Source of the DNA: Hofstenia miamia
Lineage: Eukaryota; Xenacoelomorpha; Acoela
Assembly: GCA_004352715.1 (NCBI GenBank)
Contig: SCFE01000088.1
Location: 1,272,164 to 1,336,163, forward strand
Direction: 5' to 3'
DNA: 64,000 nt
The notes beneath the pieces are model-generated. The model saw only the letters and a program-made list of their open reading frames with translations, was not told the origin of the DNA and did no database searches. The translations under genes and the position numbers were made by a program. Below, piece by piece: positions 1 to 10,726 of this stretch; positions within the stretch are counted from its first letter, which is position 1, and every line of letters begins with the position of its first letter.

Positions 1-1703
1 GATGAGGTTAGAAGTTGCTCTTCCTTGATAATCTCTTGTTGTGATTTTGTCAGCATTTCGCATATCTCCACCAGTGTTGTTATCCCACCTTTCTTCAGCA
101 TCTCGGCTCTTCTGATTATTTTCATAAACTTGCATCTTGGGCTATCTCTTACATAGCGTCTCATGTTTTCATCTATCACCTGTTGTACGTTTTTCTCTTT
201 GATTAGTTGTATTATATCCTTTGTGTCACTTAGTTTCTGTTTGATTATCTTCCTTGTTGTTATCCATGGTTGGTTCGGGAGTTGTTTTAATCATGTTTCT
301 GAGGTTGCACCCCACATATATTTTCGCATCAGCTCTTCAAATATTTGTATTTCACTCGTGCATATTCCTGTTATGTTTGCCAGCTCTACTATTGATATTC
401 TCCCCATTGGGTGATGTTTCATTATCAGCCTACTTATCAGCTTCTCCATAGTCTGCATTGGTTTTTCATTCTTGTTGGGCGATTCAGTTTTTTCAACATG
501 ACCTTTTAATATCCAATTTTTTGTTTGTGTATTTATCAGTGATAACGCAATTTCAAACTTTTTAGCTTTCGTAAGTTTCACCCTTTGATTTCTCGTTATG
601 GGTAGCCTGAGGTCCTTTTCCTCTGTGAGCCATATCGCTAGCAGCCATGCGGACGTTCTATATCTGATCTCTGGTGCGTTCTTCTCCTCCAGTATCAAAT
701 TGCGGAAGTCTTTTTTCGTATTTAATTCATATGCTCTATTGATCTCTGCTAATACCATTTCTACTGTCTTATGATATTTACGTGCTGGTGCTTCTATTTT
801 TATCTCGGGCCATGCTTCGTCTGTTTTCTTTTGCAATTTCATGTTCGCCCACACTTTTTTGATTNTATCTGATCTCTGGCGCATTCTTCTCCTCTATTAT
901 CAATTTGCGGAAGTCTTTTTTCGTATTTAATTCATATGCTCTATTGATCTCTGCCAATACCATTTCTACTGTTTTATGATATTTACATGCTGGTGCTTCT
1001 ATTTTTATCTCAGGCCATGCTTCGTCTGTTTTCTTTTGCAATTTCATGTTCGCCCACACTTTTTTGATTTCTTCTAAGTGCTCCTGGCGTTGTGTCATAC
1101 TGCATTTAATGAATAGTGTCATGGCTTTCTCCAATCCTTCATTTAATTGTAACATTTCCGCCGTTTTTGTTTGTTGGAAAAGATCTATCGCTATACTGTG
1201 ATCTATCATTATGCCATATATGCTTGCCCAATAATTGATCTGTAGCTCAAAACAAATTATCTCGGATATTGTGAATTCTTTCTTTTGCCATGGGAAGAAA
1301 CCTTCTGCTCTTAGTACCATGTCTTTTAGGAAACTTGGTAATTCTTCTAGGTTTTCATTCATTGCTATGACGACTATTCTCGTTTGCTGTACCTTCGCCA
1401 TCCGGACTGTTTGGTCAATTTGTTTTTGTAGATTTTTGTTGTATTCTTTTTCTCTCAGCACGTGTATGATCGTTAAATTTTCTTCATCCACATTTATCTC
1501 CGGGATTTTCGCTATATTTTCCTTGTACGCATGAGTGCTTGCACTGTTTCTAGTGTGAAATTTTTGTTGAATGTCATGTGCGTTGTGCTCCTCATATACG
1601 GCCTATCGATCATTTTGTTTAGTTCCTGTGGGTAGCTGATTAACACGTTAACTTTTGGCCGGTTGTCCGCGTCTAATAGAATTGGCAGTATGCTCCCTTC
1701 CAT
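1..1703 (-). pseudogene. Unrecognised multicopy protein family, copy 1 (partial, frameshifted)
   Basis: Reading leftwards from 1703 the strand encodes a long lysine- and glutamate-rich protein with no domain I recognise. The N-terminal part has the family hallmark RPY followed by a short T-H-x-T-F segment (about 1600-1570). Next comes a strand-helix-strand stretch (LTIIHV ... TRIVVIAMNENLEELP, about 1480-1360). The middle contains TQRQEH, KKVWANMKL and YRTSAWLLAIWL, and the C-terminal part PMGRISIVELANITGI and KYMWGATSETR. Homologous blocks occur in copies A, B, C and E, which supports real coding. One frame change lies near 1530. The apparent break at 865 is an assembly duplication, not a mutation. 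The reading frame is still open at position 1, so the C-terminus is outside the window; the N-terminus lies in the gap above 1705. It is almost identical to copy A. Function unknown; it may be a gene carried by a mobile element. Confidence 0.65.
661..1069. repeat. Direct duplication joined by a single N (likely assembly overlap)
   Basis: Positions 661-864 and 866-1069 are two 204-bp near-identical copies that abut at a single N (865). Both encode the same stretch of copy 1, from KKVWANMKL to NAPEI. The exact abutment at an N suggests two overlapping contigs or alleles that were not merged. Confidence 0.85.
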
Positions 1704-1705
1704 TT

Positions 1706-2705
1706 NNNNNNNNNNNNNNNNNNNNNNNNNNNNNNNNNNNNNNNNNNNNNNNNNNNNNNNNNNNNNNNNNNNNNNNNNNNNNNNNNNNNNNNNNNNNNNN
1801 NNNNNNNNNNNNNNNNNNNNNNNNNNNNNNNNNNNNNNNNNNNNNNNNNNNNNNNNNNNNNNNNNNNNNNNNNNNNNNNNNNNNNNNNNNNNNNNNNNNN
1901 NNNNNNNNNNNNNNNNNNNNNNNNNNNNNNNNNNNNNNNNNNNNNNNNNNNNNNNNNNNNNNNNNNNNNNNNNNNNNNNNNNNNNNNNNNNNNNNNNNNN
2001 NNNNNNNNNNNNNNNNNNNNNNNNNNNNNNNNNNNNNNNNNNNNNNNNNNNNNNNNNNNNNNNNNNNNNNNNNNNNNNNNNNNNNNNNNNNNNNNNNNNN
2101 NNNNNNNNNNNNNNNNNNNNNNNNNNNNNNNNNNNNNNNNNNNNNNNNNNNNNNNNNNNNNNNNNNNNNNNNNNNNNNNNNNNNNNNNNNNNNNNNNNNN
2201 NNNNNNNNNNNNNNNNNNNNNNNNNNNNNNNNNNNNNNNNNNNNNNNNNNNNNNNNNNNNNNNNNNNNNNNNNNNNNNNNNNNNNNNNNNNNNNNNNNNN
2301 NNNNNNNNNNNNNNNNNNNNNNNNNNNNNNNNNNNNNNNNNNNNNNNNNNNNNNNNNNNNNNNNNNNNNNNNNNNNNNNNNNNNNNNNNNNNNNNNNNNN
2401 NNNNNNNNNNNNNNNNNNNNNNNNNNNNNNNNNNNNNNNNNNNNNNNNNNNNNNNNNNNNNNNNNNNNNNNNNNNNNNNNNNNNNNNNNNNNNNNNNNNN
2501 NNNNNNNNNNNNNNNNNNNNNNNNNNNNNNNNNNNNNNNNNNNNNNNNNNNNNNNNNNNNNNNNNNNNNNNNNNNNNNNNNNNNNNNNNNNNNNNNNNNN
2601 NNNNNNNNNNNNNNNNNNNNNNNNNNNNNNNNNNNNNNNNNNNNNNNNNNNNNNNNNNNNNNNNNNNNNNNNNNNNNNNNNNNNNNNNNNNNNNNNNNNN
2701 NNNNN
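1706..2705. other. Assembly gap, exactly 1000 N
   Basis: A run of exactly 1000 N, so probably a nominal gap size. It separates the N-terminus of copy 1 (-) from copy A (+). Copy A is already in mid-protein at the gap edge, so its N-terminal half must lie inside or be missing. Confidence 0.95.
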
Positions 2706-2708
2706 GAG

Positions 2709-3779
2709 ATGAATGCTTCGGAGATTAGATATAGAACGTCCGCATGGCTGCTAGCGATATGGCTCACAGAGGAAAAGGACCTCAGGCTACCCGTAACGAG
2801 AAATCAAAGGGTGAAACTTACGAAAGCTAAAAAGTTTGATATTGCGTTATCACCTATAAACACACAAACAAAAAATTGGATATTAAAAGGTCACGTTGAA
2901 AGAACTGAATTGCCCAACAAAAACGAAAAACTGATGCAGACGATGGAGAAGCTAATAAGCAGGCTGATAACGAAATATCACCCAATGGGGAGAATATCAA
3001 TAGTAGAGCTGGCAAACATAACAGGAATATGCCCAAGCAAAATACAAATATTTGAAGAGCCAATGCAAAAATATATGTGGGGTGCAACCTCAGAAACACG
3101 ATTAAAACAACTCCTGAACCAACCATGGATAACGACAAGAAAGATAGTCAAACAGAAACTAAGTGACACAAAGGATATAATACAACTAATCAAAGAGAAA
3201 AACGTACAACAAGTGATAGATGAAAACATGAGATGCTATGTAAGAGATAGCCCAAGATGCACGTTTATGAAAATAATCAGAAGAGCCGAGATGCTGAAGA
3301 AAGGTGGGATAACAACACCAGTGGAGATATGCGAAATGGTGACAAAATCACAACAAGAGATTATCAAGGAAGAGCAACTTCTAACCTCATCGCAACTGCT
3401 GCTATCCCCACAGACACAGACAGTGATCAATCGGATAAACATTGAAAAGTGGGGCGATACGAGTCAAGATAGCACGATAGAATGGATTGATACAGATGAT
3501 GAACGATTCTTAGTAGAAATAAAAGTTACGAGAGAAAGAAAAGAGATAACAGAAAGAAACTACCAGAGAATAATAGAGCAACAAACGGTTGCAACAATGA
3601 AGCTCATGTTCACGGAAGCATTTACACGTACTGAGTTAGAAGAACTACTTAAACCTTTCAATCAAATCGCACTGGATGTCGAATGCATCACATCAAAGAT
3701 CGAAATACACGAACGCATAAGACTAAAGCTAAGCAAAAGGGGACTAACGCAATCATTTTGGGAGACAATCCCAGTGTAG
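2709..3779 (+). CDS. Unrecognised multicopy protein family, copy A (N-terminus in gap)
   Basis: This is a 356-codon open frame starting in mid-protein at the gap edge; the methionine at 2709 is probably internal, because EIRYRTSAWLLAIWL aligns with the middle of copy 1. In order it shows that block, then NTQTKNWILKGHVE, PMGRISIVELANITGI, KYMWGATSETRLKQLL, and a charged helical tail ending LTQSFWETIPV. Copy 1 matches it almost base for base over the shared part, while copy B is only distantly similar (about one third of residues by eye). The stop codon lies inside the terminal inverted repeat that begins at 3775, so the natural C-terminus was probably cut off by that insertion: copy B continues well beyond the matching FWDSI. 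No catalytic motif, signal peptide or membrane segment is evident. Function unknown. Confidence 0.65.
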   Translation: MNASEIRYRTSAWLLAIWLTEEKDLRLPVTRNQRVKLTKAKKFDIALSPINTQTKNWILKGHVERTELPNKNEKLMQTMEKLISRLITKYHPMGRISIVELANITGICPSKIQIFEEPMQKYMWGATSETRLKQLLNQPWITTRKIVKQKLSDTKDIIQLIKEKNVQQVIDENMRCYVRDSPRCTFMKIIRRAEMLKKGGITTPVEICEMVTKSQQEIIKEEQLLTSSQLLLSPQTQTVINRINIEKWGDTSQDSTIEWIDTDDERFLVEIKVTRERKEITERNYQRIIEQQTVATMKLMFTEAFTRTELEELLKPFNQIALDVECITSKIEIHERIRLKLSKRGLTQSFWETIPV

Positions 3780-4005
3780 CATCATCCAAAAAAGGCAACT
3801 AAAAGCTGAATAACGTCGAATGATTATCAATTGAAATTAATTGTAAAAAATTTAGTTAATGAACTTTAGTTTATTTTTGTAAAATGCAACTAAGATTTAA
3901 TATTGGTCAAAATAAGAAACTTGTTAGCCGATCAAGAGGTAATTGACAAATTAAATTGAGCAAACTAACGCTTACGTATGAACAGCCATATTGGCAGACG
4001 AATCA
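3775..4005 (+). repeat. Left terminal inverted repeat of the Ginger-like element
   Basis: 231 bp from TGTAGC to the gap edge. The reverse complement recurs at 6442-6670. The first 13 and the last roughly 40 visible bases are nearly invariant between the two ends. The repeat may continue into the gap. Confidence 0.8.
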
Positions 4006-5005
4006 NNNNNNNNNNNNNNNNNNNNNNNNNNNNNNNNNNNNNNNNNNNNNNNNNNNNNNNNNNNNNNNNNNNNNNNNNNNNNNNNNNNNNNNNNNNNNNN
4101 NNNNNNNNNNNNNNNNNNNNNNNNNNNNNNNNNNNNNNNNNNNNNNNNNNNNNNNNNNNNNNNNNNNNNNNNNNNNNNNNNNNNNNNNNNNNNNNNNNNN
4201 NNNNNNNNNNNNNNNNNNNNNNNNNNNNNNNNNNNNNNNNNNNNNNNNNNNNNNNNNNNNNNNNNNNNNNNNNNNNNNNNNNNNNNNNNNNNNNNNNNNN
4301 NNNNNNNNNNNNNNNNNNNNNNNNNNNNNNNNNNNNNNNNNNNNNNNNNNNNNNNNNNNNNNNNNNNNNNNNNNNNNNNNNNNNNNNNNNNNNNNNNNNN
4401 NNNNNNNNNNNNNNNNNNNNNNNNNNNNNNNNNNNNNNNNNNNNNNNNNNNNNNNNNNNNNNNNNNNNNNNNNNNNNNNNNNNNNNNNNNNNNNNNNNNN
4501 NNNNNNNNNNNNNNNNNNNNNNNNNNNNNNNNNNNNNNNNNNNNNNNNNNNNNNNNNNNNNNNNNNNNNNNNNNNNNNNNNNNNNNNNNNNNNNNNNNNN
4601 NNNNNNNNNNNNNNNNNNNNNNNNNNNNNNNNNNNNNNNNNNNNNNNNNNNNNNNNNNNNNNNNNNNNNNNNNNNNNNNNNNNNNNNNNNNNNNNNNNNN
4701 NNNNNNNNNNNNNNNNNNNNNNNNNNNNNNNNNNNNNNNNNNNNNNNNNNNNNNNNNNNNNNNNNNNNNNNNNNNNNNNNNNNNNNNNNNNNNNNNNNNN
4801 NNNNNNNNNNNNNNNNNNNNNNNNNNNNNNNNNNNNNNNNNNNNNNNNNNNNNNNNNNNNNNNNNNNNNNNNNNNNNNNNNNNNNNNNNNNNNNNNNNNN
4901 NNNNNNNNNNNNNNNNNNNNNNNNNNNNNNNNNNNNNNNNNNNNNNNNNNNNNNNNNNNNNNNNNNNNNNNNNNNNNNNNNNNNNNNNNNNNNNNNNNNN
5001 NNNNN
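4006..5005. other. Assembly gap, exactly 1000 N
   Basis: Nominal-size gap inside the Ginger-like element. It begins in the left inverted repeat and ends in the 3' part of the integrase gene. Confidence 0.95.
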
Positions 5006-5535
5006 TATGCATTCTATTACATGTCTCCATTTTTTACCAGTGGTGCAGGACAATGCCACTAGAATCAATTTGATGAGAGGCTGTTTCAAATATTCTACCA
5101 GTCTGTTTGCCTGAGGATGATAGGCTGTGGTAAATTCATGTTGATTTCCAATTCTCTCATTAATGCCTTCATTAAGTTGTTTTCAAATTGAGGTCTGCAA
5201 TCAGATACTAATTTACACATAGGTCCATACTTTAAGATTGAATCTTTAACTATTTTCTTGGCTATCTGTTCAGTGACTGTACTATTTAGTGGAATAATTT
5301 GAGTGCATTTGGTGAAATGATCCACCATTACTATGAGGTACTGAAAACCGTCATCATCCTTTGACAATTTGTCTAGATCCATATGGACGATTTCATTCAG
5401 GCTTTCAGCCACCTGACACTCAAGCTCACTCCTCTGTTCAGGAAAATGACTAGAGTTGTGTAGAAGGCATTTTTCACATTTTTTGATTACATCCATAACT
5501 GCAGACCTTATGCCTATTATTGTAACATCCTCCAC
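5006..5535 (-). pseudogene. Gypsy-like integrase core (rve), frameshifted
   Basis: The integrase catalyses DNA strand transfer during transposition. Reading leftwards, the protein shows the CC half of the HHCC zinc-binding domain (KKCEKC), then the rve core. The first catalytic Asp is in the HMDLDKL block, followed by YLIVMVDHFTK, and the second Asp is in LVSDCRPQFEN. The third acidic residue appears in a different frame as YHPQANRLVEYL near 5130-5100, so there is one frameshift between the second and third catalytic residues. The HH part of the zinc finger is not seen upstream; a junction, intron or decay near 5530 would explain this. The frame continues into the gap at 5005. Its position between inverted repeats, with no RT or RNase H in view, favours a Ginger-type transposase over a gypsy pol fragment, but the gap leaves this open. 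Confidence 0.75.
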
Positions 5536-6441
5536 CTAGCTTATTACGCCGTGTCTAATTACTGTTAAGGAATGCTTGGTAAATTGCGGGTGAGGTGTTA
5601 CCAATTTGTTGAACCATCAGACTTTCCTCTCTTATTAACTAGTTATGTTAATTAAATAATTGAGTATTAACCATCACTGTTTAGGTGACAGAGCAGTATG
5701 ACGTTTCCTCTTCAGTTCTTCCATGGGCTCCTGCCCGAAGCCGATCTCCACAAGACAGCTCCTCTCCTTCTTAACCAATGATTGAGTCCACGGCACCACC
5801 TCAGCTCAACTGGAATTAGTTATGTGTACCCTACGTTAGCTCGGTGTGTGCACTCAAGTAAAGTTGTAACTGACTTAAACTCAAAGTTGTAAAGTGTTTG
5901 TTGTTTTGATTTAGTAAAAGCAACCGGGCATTGACACTAACTGCATTTACAAAATATTAGAATAGCCATTACCGTAAAACTATCGGCTTAATAATTTAAG
6001 TAATAAGATTGCAGTTTCCTACACCTACATTTAATAGTATTACATGTAAGGTCATTTATCAAGTCAATTATAGTCGAGTCTCCTACATTTAAGAATATAT
6101 ATATATCCCTAAGTGTCGACTATCCAGTCGTTTCAGGCATTGATTATTTCATACATGTATTGATCGATAGTCAGACTAGGCAAGAATCGAAAAACTCCTA
6201 ACCGTAACATAGGTGCGGTTTCGTGACTGGCACAAAGACCCTAGAATCGATCCCGTGATGGATTCCAGCCACTACTAAACACAACTTGCCTAGCTGCACA
6301 TTTAATTAAATAATCAAACCAGATAAAGTAGAAATGAAAATTAAATAAACTCCGAAGAATTTATTGTTCATCAAAATTATGGTTGAATCAAAGCTATTTA
6401 TAAAATTTCTTCAAAAGTACCTGCTGATTTTAAATTTCAAA
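5536..6441. other. Non-coding interior of the Ginger-like element
   Basis: No open frame of note. A purine-rich tract next to TGTTACA lies at about 5525-5537, and a short tRNA-3'-end-like stretch at about 6245-6270. Neither is convincing as a retroelement signal. Confidence 0.5.
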
Positions 6442-6670
6442 TGATTCGTCTGCCAATATGGCTGTTCCTACGTAAGCGTTAGTTCGCTCAATTTAATTTG
6501 TCAATTGTTTCTTGATCGGCTAACAAGTTTTCTTATTTTGAACAATATTAAATCTTAGTTGCATTTTACAAAAATAACTAACAATCATTAACTAAATTTT
6601 TACAATTAATTTTAATTAATAATAATCATTTGATGTTGTTCAGCTTAGTTGCTTTTTGGATGATGCTACA
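6442..6670 (-). repeat. Right terminal inverted repeat of the Ginger-like element
   Basis: Reverse complement of 3775-4005 with a handful of indels and substitutions. It ends in CTACA at 6670, immediately followed by TCAG and the coding sequence of copy B. Confidence 0.8.
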
Positions 6671-9514
6671 TCAGATCAATGCAATTATCTGCTATGATTC
6701 AAAGATGTTAGCTGGCATGGTGTGACCTTACTGGCAAAGTATGATTCACACTATGTTTGATGAGGACTTCAACTTGTCTCACCTGTGCCAGTTTCTGAAC
6801 AGTAAAGAAAAGATAAAGAAATTTGAATGTGTTAACATTGATTTTGACAACCTACTAGTTGCCTACTTTTTTTGTGTCAATGAGGTAAACCACCTCTGAA
6901 TCATGGAAAAGATTGAGATAGCCTATCAACTCGTCAAAGTGGAGAAAATCTGCTTAGTGATGTTTTTAAAAGAAGTGTACCAGGATACCATCCTGGACAA
7001 AGTTGAAAGTTTACACTTTCACATGGAGAACTTCACTGTTCTGTACAAAAGCTCCTATCAGCCTACCAGCATGTATAATACTCACATAATCTCAGCTACT
7101 AAGATCATCTACACTAATCTGCTCTTTTGCAAGAAAATTCTGAGACACCATCTCAAAGTTGATACTCATCTGATAATCAATACATGCATCCAGGCCCAAC
7201 TACTTGAGTCAATCAACATTAGCTCACCTGGCCTTCACTTTGACGTCTCTGATCTTCATGTCAGTTTTGCATTTTTGAAAAGTGCTGCTACCCTGCAAGA
7301 AATTGATGAGGTATGGACAAACCTGAGGGCTGATCACAGCCCAGAGACACAATGGCCTACCATCAACATTCAGAGCCCTACATCACAATATCATAGATCA
7401 GTCAAGAAAACACTTGCAGAGTTACATCTATCCCATGACATGCAAGATCATCAGAACTTCTCAGAAAAGATGTTCTCAGAAAAATTCATACCAATGATAC
7501 AGTCCCATGGAGCCATGTGGGTTCTCACCACATTTCATACAGTTGATCCTCATCTTCAGCTGCCTATGGATAAAGCCACCAGAGAAAAACTCACAAAACA
7601 GTGCTCTCATGAGCTTGCTATTGGTCCTGCAGCCTGGAATGTTAAGAATTGGTTGCTCCACTCTTGCTCATTGCCTGCCTCACCTGGGAAGAATAAGAAA
7701 GCAATGGAACATTTTGAGAAATTCTATGCTCATCTCATCAGATCCAGTGGACCCCTTGGTTGCCTCCCACCTCAGATGATTGTCAACTGATTAGGAGTTG
7801 CATTTTCTGACTTAAATATCTTCTCAGATACCCTCAAAAAGTACATGTGGGGAGCCACCACCAAGACCAAGTTTCCTTCTCTAAACTCTGAGTATGCACC
7901 TCTGTGTATGAGTTGACTTATGTGCTGTGAATATGGCTCCACAAAACAGTTCATTGAATTGGTCAGTCACTACAATGTCTTGAACTGTATGGAAATCCTT
8001 TTCAACCTGGAGAGGCTAAATTATCCTGAGTGTGGGTACATTAAACTTACACAAACCCAGCAACAAGCTACCAAGGATGGTGAAGTCATCCCAATCACTG
8101 TTTTATGGCAGACAATGAAAACACCTGAACAATTTTACCATGAGGAAGAGCTCCTATCCTCCTCAGTGATTGAGGTATCACTGGTGATGAAAGCCCTCAT
8201 TGAAGCTGTTAACCTAGAAAATTTTCAGGGGTCACAGTTTCACCCAAGCTCATGCCTGCCTGCTCTCTTACCAATAATGAACAGATCTAAATGATTGAGC
8301 ACCACCCAGAAGAATTCACAGAGAAACCAAAGATAGTTGATCACATTGTCAAGCCCAACAGTGACGATGATATCCTAGGCCTCATGAAATGGTGCCTCAT
8401 GGAGATGCTAACCAAAGAAGAGCTTGTACTTCTACTATCACCAGGGCAACAACTCACCTTGGACATAGAATGTACCACTGCCCACGTTCATCTCTTCACC
8501 ACTCAAATTGAAAATCTAAAGAGCCATGGACTCTGCAGTGCTTTTTGGGATTCCATCAAGGATGCCAAGATCAACTACCCTCTTACAATTGGAACAGCCT
8601 CCCTTCAGAACAAGTCCTGCTTTGCCCAGTTGGAAAACAATGTCAAGAAAAATAACCTTCTCTGCATCCCACCACCTTGTTTGATGACACCACTAATTCT
8701 GCCATCATGGAGAGTGCACCAGGGAAAGAAGAAAGTCTCTGCCCATCTCACAGACTGCATTAATTATGTCTCTAAGGAGTATAAGGATACCTGTGACGCA
8801 TTGCTAGAAGGTGGTAACCCCAAATGTGTATACATTGACAGAAAACTAACTATCAAAGATATTTTTCAGAAGAGCCAGCCTATCTCTACTCAACTAGAGA
8901 AAATCCATCAAACCATCAATTTGTTTGATGCTCATGTTGTCATTCTATTTCAAGCCAGAGGTGACTTGATGTGGGCTAACAAATCTGAGAGCATAACCTG
9001 CTATTACAATGTAACCAAGCATATCAAGATCATTACCATGCTGTGTGCTGGCATAACAGACCCTGAAGAAATGATGCTGCAACAAGTAAGGAAGTGTTGC
9101 TCACTCTTTGTTGACCATGCTACCTGTATGGGATCTCTCAGGGAAGTTTTCCTTCACTTTTATCCTGATACAAAGATTAGGGCAGATGATGTGCATACCT
9201 TGGACACCAATGCCTTGCTGACGCTCCTCATTGCCCTCAAGGGCCTTTGTCTTCACAAGCATTTCTACAATACCTTCACTCAGAGGTTAAATGTGTTGCA
9301 ATGAAACTGTCCTATTAGTTTAAGGCTACCAGAGCTTAAATATTTCAGAATACACAGTGAAACCATCACTCAATGGGAGGCATTAATGCAGGTCACCAGG
9401 TGGCCCTGCTATGCAGAAGTTTCATCCTGGGTTGAAATATTGGCCAAAGAGATGATAAAAGAAGCCCAAAAGTTGTTGTGTAGTCCTACAGTCCAACTGT
9501 TACTGACGTCTTAA
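6671..9514 (+). pseudogene. Unrecognised multicopy protein family, copy B (degenerate, extended C-terminus)
   Basis: A decayed but long paralogue on the + strand. Coding similarity to copy 1 starts just after the inverted repeat (INAIICYD aligned with VNVLISYP). It passes through the hallmark PYWQSMIHTMFDEDF (about 6725-6770, where the Arg of RPY has become a stop), then EVWTNLRADH, QYHRSVKKTLAELH, GAMWVLTTFHTVDPHLQLP, NVKNWLLHS, GPLGCLP and KYMWGATTKTK. Internal stops fall near 6724, 6897, 7788, 7914, 8292 and 9302, with at least one frame change. After FWDSI (about 8545) it continues for roughly 320 more residues that copy A lacks. That tail contains a second weak D-x-x-L-x-I-K-D block followed by a hydrophobic strand (AHVVILFQARGDL), which may be a repeat of the N-terminal module. 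Base composition is less AT-biased than copies 1 and A. Function unknown. Confidence 0.6.
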
Positions 9515-10429
9515 CCATGCAATGGGGGGCATGTAGAGTCACTTGGGGCCTCTCTTTTATTTTATTTTAATTTTCAGACACTCTCAAAATTAATTTGGTG
9601 CTATTTCATAATGAATTGTTAATTTGTGACTTTTTTTTAACCTAAGTTTCAAACTTAGTGATTGTCTCCTCAGAGCTTTAGAATTATGTGTAATTGCTAA
9701 GTTAATTTGCAATTGAAACTAACTTTTGTAAAAACAGTAAGTATTTACCTACTTTTGTATAAATATGGAATTTGATTGTAAGCAAACATCAAAAAAATTT
9801 CGTTTTTGCTGGATACCATTTGCTTTTTTATTGTATTATATTTTACAACCCATTTTAGCTCTGGTATGAATTTTATAATAATGAAATTGTAAGATCCAGT
9901 GATAATGTGGGAGGAACTCTGCTGTGCCTGGGGCAATAACTCACTCCTTGACAGATGTGAGCCCATATTGTGGTCACTTTAGGCTATGTATAGGCATAGG
10001 CAATAAAAGAACTACAACATCTGTTGATTGAACATGCACAAATTAGAACACACCTCAAATATACTATGCCATTGGCATACATGAATACATGGTAACTACA
10101 TGTTATTTAATATCTTATTACATGTGCTGAGAAGATAAACCCAGAGATAAATTATCTGTATTGAGCTAGAAATTACAACTTGAGACACACAATTAGCACC
10201 TTGGATTTGTAAGGATGGATTCAAATGGCTTGGCTTTGGCAAGATGCCATGTGAATTTGTCACTACTTTAACCATCTTGGAATTACTTTTTTCTACAATG
10301 AAATTGGCAAATTACTGATCTTCAATTGTTTTGTTAGAGCATGGGATGTTCTCAGTGATGGTAATCTTCTGCAACCTTCATACTGCTTGAGCTGCTAGAT
10401 GCACCCTGCTATTCTACAGTAAATGTGCA
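9515..10429. other. Non-coding, AT-rich
   Basis: No credible frame or repeat recognised. This is probably decayed 3' sequence of copy B plus unrelated spacer. Confidence 0.5.
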
Positions 10430-10726
10430 TCACAGACTGTCTTGCTCATATCTTTCCATTTCCTTTTCTAGTATTTTCTACATGTTCTTTAGTACTGCTA
10501 CTTTTATTATTTCCTCAGTGCTAATCAGTTTTCATTTTATGATTTTTCTCATTGTAATCCACAGTTGGTTCTGGATTTGTCTCAGCTGTGTTTCTGATGT
10601 TGCTTCCTCATCAGCTCCTTGAATATCATTATTTCATTTGGAAATATCCATGTCTTATTTGCCATATCCACTATCAACATCTTCCCCATTGGGTTGTTAT
10701 TCATTATAATGTGGCTGATTATTTTT
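10430..10726 (-). pseudogene. Unrecognised family, copy C, C-terminal segment
   Basis: On the - strand this matches copy 1 from the PMGRI block (the 'cttccccattgggt' region near 10681-10694) through the segment after KYMWGATSETR to the VIDENM region. Nucleotide similarity to positions about 170-440 is clear despite several stops. It is separated from its upstream half (11752-12305) by the element at 10727-11751. Confidence 0.65.

Larger units (their letters stand above)
3775..6670. mobile_element. Candidate Ginger-type DNA transposon (gypsy-like integrase, long TIRs)
   Basis: The inverted repeats at 3775-4005 and 6442-6670 match at about nine of ten positions by eye and face inwards. Both start TGTAGCATCATCC from the outside. 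The only recognisable gene between them is a Ty3/gypsy-like integrase on the - strand. Ginger elements are known as DNA transposons with gypsy-related integrase, TIRs starting TGT and 4-bp target duplications. Here the flanking 4-mers are CCAG (3771-3774) and TCAG (6671-6674), a 3/4 match. The flanks are coding sequence of the unknown family on both sides (copy A left, copy B right). A 1000-N gap interrupts the element. The alternative is two unrelated LTRs in opposite orientation; no RT, RNase H or protease is visible in the sequenced part. Confidence 0.6.

Noticed and set aside
1655-5114. Several 350-380-codon frames on both strands made mainly of unknown residues
   Set aside because: They are runs of N in the gaps; the same applies to frames over 19489-19619, 30021-30556, 35559-36244 and 62318-63277.
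6238-6275. tRNA-3'-end-like sequence (possible primer binding site) and a purine-rich tract near 5530
   Set aside because: No A box, no matching 5' half and no LTR-type layout around it; the inverted orientation of the flanking repeats fits TIRs better than LTRs.
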